Source of the DNA: Fibrobacter succinogenes
GTDB taxonomy: Bacteria; Fibrobacterota; Fibrobacteria; Fibrobacterales; Fibrobacteraceae
Reading direction: 5' to 3'
Length of the DNA stretch: 64,000 bases
Assembly: GCA_902762795.1 (NCBI GenBank)
Contig: CACWPM010000017.1
Coordinates: 1 to 64,000, forward strand
The position numbers and the translations under genes were made by a program. Of the stretch, positions 55,565-62,716 are shown piece after piece (positions within the stretch are counted from its first letter, which is position 1; each line of letters opens with the position of its first letter). A model generated the notes under the pieces. That model did not search any database, was not told the origin of the DNA, and saw only the letters and a program-made list of their open reading frames with translations.

Positions 55565-56764
55565 TTATGCTTTTGAACGGCTGTATTCGATTACGTAATC
55601 ATAGAGGGATTTCGATTTCAGTGCTCCACTTTCATCATAGCGAAGCCATGAAAGATAGCCTTTTTTGCCTTTTTCTACCAACGATGTAGCCAAGGCGATG
55701 ACGTCTTCGTATTGGTGATGATGGAGCATCTGCAACATACTTGCCAGATCGTTGTCGTCGCTGCTCAAGCCCGATGATTCGAACGCGAACGAATCGACAT
55801 CGTGGTTCTGCGACAAGAAAACGTCTATCAGCTGTTGTGCTTTCATAAAAATTCCGAGCCAAGCGCGCTCATGGCTTTCCGCCGAAAAGTCATCACCTTT
55901 TTGGGGTGGGAGGTCTGTTCTCGACAGCAAAAAGCTGGGCGCAGAAACAACAATCGCACGGTCGCTGGGAGTACTTTTCATTTCCCAGATATTTATTTCA
56001 TCCAACAATATATCATCGAAGTAACACGGCTTTACATAAAATTCTACGTTGTCAAAATAAGGGTATTGATTGTATCGGATGTAGAAAAAATATTTTTCTT
56101 TAACAATCCAATTGCAGTCTGACGCTTGCTTGAAGCCGTATTGGTTCCCGATTTTTAGACGGGCTTCATTGTCTATCTTCTTATTTTCTTTTGCTGATTT
56201 TGAAGCGGTCGAAGTCTTTGAAGGACTTTGTTTGTTGGATCCGTCAAAAACGTACTTTTTACCGGATTGCTCTGCAATCGCTTTTTTGATGTAATGTTCG
56301 AAATCTTTTTTGTGGAATTTATAACATGGCGGCAAGCACTCTTCGAATCCGCAAGGAAAATCCAGGAATGCTTCGTAGTTCATTTTGCTGAGGAGGTAAG
56401 GCAAAATGCGGCTGTCGAAACACGATTTAAAACGGTCCATTACTTTTCTGAATTCATCTTCGGACAAATCAAAATCAAATGCTTTGTCGAGATGCAACTC
56501 GTTGAACAAAACTTCATGAAGTCTAAACGAAACGGTCCAGTCGCAGTCTTTGGGCGGGATTTCGAGATGGCTCTCTTTCTCCGAATAATTAGAAAAGAAA
56601 TACCCTAAATTCAGGTAGAAACCATGCAACGTATATCCTTCCAGGTATTCGCATAAGAGATAAATGTTACCCTTCTGGATGTACCATGTTTCACCTTTCT
56701 CGTTGAACCCATGCTCTTTGAAAAAGGAACTCAATTCCTTTAGTGCTTCGTCTTTATTGGCCAT
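55565..56764 (-). CDS. protein of unknown function with two related domains
   Basis: A 399-residue protein. Residues 1-165 and about 200-395 resemble each other: FFKEHGFNEKGETWYIQKGNIYLLCEYLEGY...FYLNLGYFF corresponds to NQYGFKQASDCNWIVKEKYFFYIRYNQYPYFDNVEFYVKPCYF. A Lys/Ser-rich hinge (SNKQSPSKTSTASKSAKENKK) separates them. The pattern GFxxxxxxWxxxKxxxFYIxxxxxxxxxxFYxxLxYF recalls DUF4304-type proteins, which are often immunity-like, but this is weak. There is no signal peptide. It follows the 56781-57443 gene by 16 bp, so the two form one transcript. Confidence 0.7.
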   Translation of the reverse strand: MANKDEALKELSSFFKEHGFNEKGETWYIQKGNIYLLCEYLEGYTLHGFYLNLGYFFSNYSEKESHLEIPPKDCDWTVSFRLHEVLFNELHLDKAFDFDLSEDEFRKVMDRFKSCFDSRILPYLLSKMNYEAFLDFPCGFEECLPPCYKFHKKDFEHYIKKAIAEQSGKKYVFDGSNKQSPSKTSTASKSAKENKKIDNEARLKIGNQYGFKQASDCNWIVKEKYFFYIRYNQYPYFDNVEFYVKPCYFDDILLDEINIWEMKSTPSDRAIVVSAPSFLLSRTDLPPQKGDDFSAESHERAWLGIFMKAQQLIDVFLSQNHDVDSFAFESSGLSSDDNDLASMLQMLHHHQYEDVIALATSLVEKGKKGYLSWLRYDESGALKSKSLYDYVIEYSRSKA

Positions 56765-56780
56765 AATTTCTCATGTTCGG

Positions 56781-57443
56781 TTATGGTAACAAACTAATTC
56801 TTTGCTTGATTTTTCCAGAGGCAGTGTTCGCATTGATTTTGTCTAAAATGATTTGCCTGTTTGAAAATATGGAAATAAGATCCTCTTTCCAAAATTCATA
56901 CCTTTTGTGGAACAGTTTTTCAAAACGTTGAGAATCCTGACGGGCATAGTCTTCCATCTTTTTCATGGAAACCACGATTTCATCAAAGAGTGGTTTGTCA
57001 TTTAAATAGGTTGCCATATAAGTTTTCAGCACAAAAATCGTGTTTTGTTGAACAGGGTTGGTGTCGTATTCTTCGGAATACTTTTTGAATATGTCCAGTA
57101 TCTGATTTTTGCAGATATCCTTAGTCAAGTCAAAGCCCATGTATCTCTCTGCGTTAAGGAACACTTCGTCTTTCTGGGCCAGCATCTTTGACGCGGATAT
57201 TTGATAACCAAACCCCTTCGAGTCTTCTATGCAATGATAAAGGCAATATCCCTGAAGGCAATCTTTTATATCGTTTCCCCATAAAGGGTAAATCATAAAA
57301 TGCGGCTGGAGTTCTCCTCGCGTCCTTATCTGTTCAAAACCAATGAGAAAACACCCTGCAATTTTATAGTACTTGTATGTGGATATGGCCGTAAGTCCAA
57401 AGTGATTGATCCACTCGTTCTTTAGAATCGTTTCTTCTTTCAT
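56781..57443 (-). CDS. protein of unknown function
   Basis: A 220-residue cytoplasmic-looking protein, acidic at first and helical in the second half (FEKLFHKRYEFWKEDLISIFSNRQIILDKINAN). I see no known motif. It is the first gene of a two-gene minus-strand unit and lies downstream of the triple dyad at 57531-57747. Both genes are richer in A+T and rare codons than their neighbours, which fits a recent arrival or a toxin/immunity-type cargo; neither is shown. Confidence 0.68.
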   Translation of the reverse strand: MKEETILKNEWINHFGLTAISTYKYYKIAGCFLIGFEQIRTRGELQPHFMIYPLWGNDIKDCLQGYCLYHCIEDSKGFGYQISASKMLAQKDEVFLNAERYMGFDLTKDICKNQILDIFKKYSEEYDTNPVQQNTIFVLKTYMATYLNDKPLFDEIVVSMKKMEDYARQDSQRFEKLFHKRYEFWKEDLISIFSNRQIILDKINANTASGKIKQRISLLP

Positions 57444-57530
57444 AGATTGCCCCTTTGTCTATAAAATATATCCTTTTTTGGCTTTGAAACGGTTGCTTTA
57501 GGGGATGAATGAGCGAATTTTGCGAAAATG

Positions 57531-57747
57531 TGCTACCAAAGTGAGGGAAAATGTGGATTTGGTATCAAAATTTATGGATAAATTAAGTGTTTTGAGGTCG
57601 ATTTGAGGGGGAACGGGGGTAGTGATGTTACCAAAATGAACGAATCCTTTGTTTTGGTAACATGTTATGCGGCTTTGGGTATGAAATTGTTGTATATAAA
57701 CTAAAAATTATGATACCGTTTTGGAATTTTTTGTGGGTTTGGTAGCA
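57531..57747. promoter_or_regulatory. three copies of a 37-bp dyad TGNTACCAAA-N17-TTTGGTANCA
   Basis: The copies are at 57531-57567 (TGCTACCAAA, TTTGGTATCA), 57626-57662 (TGTTACCAAA, TTTGGTAACA) and 57711-57747 (TGATACCGTT, TTTGGTAGCA). In each the second arm starts exactly 27 bases after the first, while the 17-base centres are unrelated. Fixed spacing with variable centres is what a dimeric DNA-binding protein, or a conserved stem, would leave. The region is upstream of the two-gene unit at 57443. A single half-site (TATGGTAACA) lies at 56782-56791. Confidence 0.7.
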
Positions 57748-57778
57748 TATTTTTGGGAAAAATGGCTTTTGGAGACTG

Positions 57779-57804
57779 TAAAAAAGGAACCCTGCCGGGT
57801 TCCT
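57779..57804 (-). terminator. terminator of the activase gene
   Basis: On the minus strand the stem AGGAACCC/GGGTTCCT with loop GGCA is followed by TTTTTT. It lies 80 bases after the stop of the 1485-residue gene. Confidence 0.85.
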
Positions 57805-57818
57805 CTTCTGATATATAG

Positions 57819-57896
57819 ATCCTTCGACTTCGTGCTGCGCACTTCGCTCAGGATGACACTGTCTACTTCCAACTTCCTACTTCCTACTGCCTACTG
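57819..57896. repeat. GATCCTTCG palindrome plus ctacttc heptads overlapping the activase stop
   Basis: GATCCTTCGACTTCG...CGCTCAGGATGAC (57819-57857) is followed by the heptads ctacttc, caacttc, ctacttc, ctactgc, ctactgg (57862-57896). On the minus strand the last heptads encode the terminal SRQ and the TAG stop. Confidence 0.8.
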
Positions 57897-60800
57897 GCCG
57901 CAGGGCCGTTTACCTTGTTCGCACGTTCGAGTTCGCGGGCGTTGATGATGAGCATCTGCAAGCGGTTCTCGATGTTGGCAAAGCTGGTATCCGGGTCGTA
58001 GTCGAGACTCAAGATTTGCACGTGCGGACAACGTTCCTTCACGGCCTTCGTGAGTCCGCGGCCACTGATGTGGTTCGCGAGACAGGCGAACGGCTGGACG
58101 ATGATGAAGCTGTTGATGCCGTGCTTCGAGTTGTACAGGATTTCTGCCGGGATGAGCCAGCCTTCGCCCGTATTGTACGTCGGGTCGATAATGCCGTCGA
58201 TGTAATTCACGAGTTCGAAGCAGTCGGCGTGGTGCTCGTATAGTTTGAACGACTGCATGACCTTTTTGGCGGTTTCTGCCGCATGGGCAAAGAGCTTTGC
58301 AGTGATGCCTCCTTCGAGGCGGTCTGCAATCGGGTTTGCCGAGAAGCCGCGTTTGATCTTTTCGGCGCGAACAACTTCATCGACGCGGAAGAAGTCCATC
58401 ATGCCGGGGAGGTAAACTTCCATGCCGTTGTCCATGAGGTAGTCTTCGACATGACCGTTTGCACTCGGATGGTAGTTCATGAGGATTTCTCCGAGCACGG
58501 CGACGCGCGGCTTGCGGATGCCCTTCTGGCGGCTTTCCGTAATCTCGACCTTGTTGAATTCTTCAATGCACTGGCGAAGCATTTCGACAAGGCGCTTTCC
58601 GGAACCGAGTTCTGTTTTCTTGAGAGTGGCGGCGGTCTTCATCAGTTCCGGCATCCACTTGCTGTAAATCTTCTTGGTGTCGCCGGGGTGAACTTCGTAC
58701 GGGCGGAGAGCGCGGTACGCTGTTTCGATGGCGTCCATGAATGCAAGGCCCCAAAGTGTATGGAGGCGGAAGTCGAGCCCGAGCTGGAATCCCGGATGCA
58801 TGCCTTTATAGTCGATGCCGGTCGTGATGATGGAAACGTCCTTGTAGCCCGCTTCGTCAAGAGCTTTACGGCCAAGCACGGAGTACTGCACGGCGCGGCA
58901 GTTTTCGCAGTTCTTGGCAAGGCACATCGAAACTTCGGTCTGCGGAACGTTCGGATGTTCTTCGAGCCACTTGAGGCATTCGCCGATGTTGATCTGGCAG
59001 GGGAAGCAGATGTCGTTATGCACGTACTTCTTGCCAAGTTCAATAGCGCGCTTGTCTGCAACCGGGAGGTAATCCGAGAGGTAACCCTTGCCCTGGATGT
59101 AGCTACTTGCGAGAATGGCGAAAGCGGGGGAGAGGTTCGGCGTTAAAATAATACGCTTCGTCTTGTCGCTTGCCACGTACGGCGTATGGAACTGCGGTTC
59201 GTTTGAAGGCGGCTTGTCGGGGAGGTTCGCCGCACGGCGTGCCTTCACTGTTTCGATAAAGCTCTTGATGCGGATGCCGACCGGGCCACGGGCGTCACCT
59301 TCGTCGAGCTTGAGCATGAGCATTTCCTTGTTGGAATCGCGGTGCATCATGCGCATCATTTCGTCGGTCAAAACGGAGTCGTGTCCGCAACCGAAGCTCA
59401 CGATCTGCGCAAGTTCAACGTGCGGGTCTCTCGAAGCAATCATCGTTGCACCGAGCATGCGCAAGTGGAACGTGTTCTTGATTTCTACGCGGGTGTGGCT
59501 CGGCACGTCCTGATCGTAAACGCCCGGGAGCGATTCAGTCGTGAGTACCGGAATGCCCATCGCGGTAAAATGGCTTGCGATGTTGTGGTTGATGAGCAAG
59601 TCGGCATGGTAGGGGCGGCCTGCGATGACCACGGCAAAGCTGTCGTTTGCCTTCACGTCGTCGAGAATTTTTTGGCCTTCTTCGAGGAGCGTGGTGCGGT
59701 AGTTGTTAAGAGCTTTTTCGCCTTCCGTGACGGCCTTGTCCAAAGTCTTCCTGTCTATGTTCCAGTTGTCGTGGAACCAGTCGATCGTTTGGCTTCTGCG
59801 GAGCTTCGTGTTTGCCCAGTGGAAAATCGGCTGGTCCATCGGGATGCCGTAATTCTTTTCGGGTTCGTCCGTGTTCTGGCAGATGTTCGGGTAGCCCTGC
59901 ACGACCGGGCAGACCGTCGTGGCGTTAAACTTGGTGTGGTCGCTCGGGAGCGAAATCATCATCGGGAAGAAGATGCGGTCGACCTTCTTTTCGATGAGGC
60001 TGAGAACGTGACCATGCACGAGCTTGGCCGGGAAGCAGACGGTGTCGCTGGGCACGCTGTGGAGCCCGGCTTCGAACATCTTGTAATCGCTCTGGCGGCT
60101 TACGACAACGGTGTAGCCGAGTGCCGTGAAGAACGCTTTCCAGTAGGGGAGGCTGTTCCAGAATTCGAGCACGCGCGGGATGCCGATGGTCTTTCCGTTC
60201 TGCGGCAAGAGAATCTGCGGAGCGTAGTCCTTGACCAGGAGCTGGTTCGTGCGCTTGATCATGTCCGGCACGGCCTGCATCTTCTTGTTGATTTCGGCGA
60301 TGAGCTTCTTTGTTGCCGGATCGTTCGGGTCGGCGGTGACTTCGCCGCGTTCGCAGCGGTTGCCCGTCACAAAGCTCTGGCCGTCACTGAAGGTGACGAT
60401 GGTGCGGGAGCAGTGGTTGGTGCAGTACTGGCAAAGCTGACCTGGCTGGTTGTGCCAGCTGAAGGTGCGCATCGCTTCGAGACCGATGAACTTGCTCTTG
60501 AGTTCCGGGTCTTGGGCGCGCTTTTCTTCCATGAACTTCTTGGTCAAAAGCGCGATACCGATAGCGCCCATTTCGCCCGGGCGTTCCGGACGAATGGCCT
60601 TGAGGCCCGTGTACTGTTCGAAGGCGCGGAGAACGGCGTTGTTCTTGAACGTACCGCCCTGCACCACGACCTTCTTGCCGAGCGTGTTGAGGTTGCGGAT
60701 GCGGATGACCTTCGTGAAAACGTTATTGATGATGGAGCGGCAGATTCCCGCGATGATGTCTTCGGGTTGCTTGCCATCGCGCTGTTCCGTGATGATGGAA

Positions 60801-62341
60801 CTGTTCATGAACACGGTGCAGCGGCTGCCGAGCTGGGAGGGACTCTTGGAGTTGAAAGCGAGTTCCGTAATCTTTTCCATCGGGATGCCGAGGCTGCGGG
60901 CGTACGTTTCGATAAATGAACCGCAACCTGAGGAGCAGGCTTCGTTGAGGATGATGCCCGTGACAACACCGTCTTGCACGGAGATGGCCTTCATGTCCTG
61001 ACCGCCGATGTCCAAGATGAACGAAACGTCGGGGCAGAGACGCTGGGCTGCGTTCGCGTGGGCGACCGTTTCTACCGTATGGTAGTCCGCGTGGACGGCC
61101 TTCGCGAAGAGCTGTTCGCCGTAACCCGTTGTACCCACGCCCAAGATGTTGAGCTTGACGCCGTATTCTTCGTAGCGGTCGGCGAGGTCCACCATGGCGC
61201 GCTTCAATACGGCGAGCGGTTCACCGTCGTTGCTGGCATAGAACCCGTCGATGACCTTTTCGTTTTCGTCGAGAAGCACGAACTTTGTGGTGGTTGAGCC
61301 TGCGTCAATGCCCAAGTAGGCGTTGATGGTCGAACCGGAAGGCGGCTGCGGATAATGGTTGTCCGCCATCTTGTGTTCTTCGAGGAACAGCTTGTATTCG
61401 GCTTCGCTCTGGAAGAACAGGTCGGAAGCGGCCTTGGCCTTGTTTTCGGCCTGGCGCGTTTCGCTAAAGTGGACGAGTGCGTCGAGGGAACCTTCTTCGC
61501 GGTACATGCATTCCTGGTTTGCGAACATGGAGCCGAGCGAAAGGGCGGCACCCATGGCGACGAGCACTTCGGAATGTTCCGGTACAATTGCCTGTTCGTC
61601 CGTGATGCCGAGACGTTCCTTGAACGCGCGGACAAGCGTCGGGTTGAACGTCAAGGGGCCGCCTTCGAAAATGACGGGCGGCTTGATTTCCATGCCCTGG
61701 GCAAGACCGCCGATGGTCTGCTTCGCGATGGCGTGGAAACTTGAAAGGGCGATATCTTCCTTGGCGATACCATTGTTGAGCATCGGCTGGATGTCCGTCT
61801 TTGCGAACACGCCGCAACGTCCGGAAATTTCATAGACCTTCTGGCCGCGCTTGGCGTAGCTTTCGAATACTTCTGTCTTGATGCGGAGAAGTTCTGCGAC
61901 CTGGTCGATGAATGCTCCCGTACCGCCAGCACAGACACCGTTCATGCGCATGTCGGAGGCAATGAGCTTACCGGTGGTCTTGTCCTTTTCGAAAAAGACA
62001 ACTTTGGCATCTTGGCCGCCCAATTCTACGGCGACTCTGGATTCGGGGTAAGTGGCACGCACGGCAAGTGCGTTTGCGACTACTTCTTGTACAAAAAAGG
62101 CGTGCGTAGCTTCGGCAAACGGCTGACCGCCGCTACCGCAGAAAGCGACTCTAAAATTCTTGCCTGGGAAAAGAGCATGCGCCTCGCGCAGGACCTCATA
62201 GACTTTTTGGGCCTGCATGGCGTTGTGGCGCTGATACGTATAGTGCAAAAGTTTAGATGTCTCGGGATCGACTACAGCAATTTTCACAGTGGTGGAGCCA
62301 ACATCGACTCCAACCCATAAATCGTTCAAAGAAGTATTCAT
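57884..62341 (-). CDS. 2-hydroxyacyl-CoA dehydratase activase-type fusion protein
   Basis: A 1485-residue cytoplasmic protein. Two ASKHA ATPase (BcrA/BadF/HgdC type) domains are fused: residues 8-270 (LWVGVDVGSTTVKIAVVD, NGVCAGGTGAFIDQ) and about 345-620 (AYLGIDAGSTTTKFVLLD, NEACSSGCGSFIETYA). The cysteine in each CAGGTG/CSSGCG loop is a ligand of the [4Fe-4S] cluster shared by the activase dimer. A CxxCxxxC segment (CQYCTNHCSRT) and a DUF2229-like region (GIPRVLEFWNSLPYWKAFFTALGY) follow. The rest is HgdB-like with many cysteines (NDICFPCQINIGECLKWL, CLAKNCENCR). Such fusions are widespread in anaerobes, and their substrate is unknown. It stands alone with its own terminator. Confidence 0.88.
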   Translation of the reverse strand: MNTSLNDLWVGVDVGSTTVKIAVVDPETSKLLHYTYQRHNAMQAQKVYEVLREAHALFPGKNFRVAFCGSGGQPFAEATHAFFVQEVVANALAVRATYPESRVAVELGGQDAKVVFFEKDKTTGKLIASDMRMNGVCAGGTGAFIDQVAELLRIKTEVFESYAKRGQKVYEISGRCGVFAKTDIQPMLNNGIAKEDIALSSFHAIAKQTIGGLAQGMEIKPPVIFEGGPLTFNPTLVRAFKERLGITDEQAIVPEHSEVLVAMGAALSLGSMFANQECMYREEGSLDALVHFSETRQAENKAKAASDLFFQSEAEYKLFLEEHKMADNHYPQPPSGSTINAYLGIDAGSTTTKFVLLDENEKVIDGFYASNDGEPLAVLKRAMVDLADRYEEYGVKLNILGVGTTGYGEQLFAKAVHADYHTVETVAHANAAQRLCPDVSFILDIGGQDMKAISVQDGVVTGIILNEACSSGCGSFIETYARSLGIPMEKITELAFNSKSPSQLGSRCTVFMNSSIITEQRDGKQPEDIIAGICRSIINNVFTKVIRIRNLNTLGKKVVVQGGTFKNNAVLRAFEQYTGLKAIRPERPGEMGAIGIALLTKKFMEEKRAQDPELKSKFIGLEAMRTFSWHNQPGQLCQYCTNHCSRTIVTFSDGQSFVTGNRCERGEVTADPNDPATKKLIAEINKKMQAVPDMIKRTNQLLVKDYAPQILLPQNGKTIGIPRVLEFWNSLPYWKAFFTALGYTVVVSRQSDYKMFEAGLHSVPSDTVCFPAKLVHGHVLSLIEKKVDRIFFPMMISLPSDHTKFNATTVCPVVQGYPNICQNTDEPEKNYGIPMDQPIFHWANTKLRRSQTIDWFHDNWNIDRKTLDKAVTEGEKALNNYRTTLLEEGQKILDDVKANDSFAVVIAGRPYHADLLINHNIASHFTAMGIPVLTTESLPGVYDQDVPSHTRVEIKNTFHLRMLGATMIASRDPHVELAQIVSFGCGHDSVLTDEMMRMMHRDSNKEMLMLKLDEGDARGPVGIRIKSFIETVKARRAANLPDKPPSNEPQFHTPYVASDKTKRIILTPNLSPAFAILASSYIQGKGYLSDYLPVADKRAIELGKKYVHNDICFPCQINIGECLKWLEEHPNVPQTEVSMCLAKNCENCRAVQYSVLGRKALDEAGYKDVSIITTGIDYKGMHPGFQLGLDFRLHTLWGLAFMDAIETAYRALRPYEVHPGDTKKIYSKWMPELMKTAATLKKTELGSGKRLVEMLRQCIEEFNKVEITESRQKGIRKPRVAVLGEILMNYHPSANGHVEDYLMDNGMEVYLPGMMDFFRVDEVVRAEKIKRGFSANPIADRLEGGITAKLFAHAAETAKKVMQSFKLYEHHADCFELVNYIDGIIDPTYNTGEGWLIPAEILYNSKHGINSFIIVQPFACLANHISGRGLTKAVKERCPHVQILSLDYDPDTSFANIENRLQMLIINARELERANKVNGPAASRQ

Positions 62342-62716
62342 AGTGTGCCAAATTTAGTTTTTTTTCATTTTTTGAAAATGATTTTTTGTGTTTATGGCGA
62401 TAAAACGCGCAATTTGAGGGATTTTAGGTAATTGTTCGCATGTGCAGTGGTGAGTAGGATGTAGGAAGTGACGCGAAAATGCTATTTTGACGGCCTGTCA
62501 TGACGACCGTAGGGAGGAGGGGGCCAGTTACGATTATTGATCCTGAGTCATCCTCGACCGTCAGGGAGGGCGGACAGCACTTGGCAACTCGTTGCCTTAG
62601 TGCGCATGGTCACCTTTAGGTGGGGATCTAGTTACATCCTGTGTCATCCTGAGCGAAGTCCGTAAGGACGAAGTCGAAGGATCTTTATAATAGTAGAATT
62701 TTGTATATTCGGTTGT
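62342..62716. repeat. 375-bp gene-free region with palindromic repeats
   Basis: Contains gtaggat, gtaggaa heptads near 62453-62467, two diverged tcatcctcgaccgt...agggagg copies (about 62498-62570) and one full tcatcctgagcgaagtcc...gaagtcgaaggatc copy (62644-62683). A TATATT box at 62703-62708 may serve the next gene. Nothing coding is seen. Confidence 0.6.

Noticed and set aside
57531-57747. CRISPR-like repeat/spacer arrangement
   Set aside because: Only the 10-base arms are conserved, not a full repeat. The centres vary and the gaps are unequal (58 and 48 bases).
59342-60919. 525-residue open frame on the + strand
   Set aside because: It is the reverse complement of the activase gene, which has clear motifs. 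The + frame product is unlike any family and rich in residues expected from antisense of biased codons.
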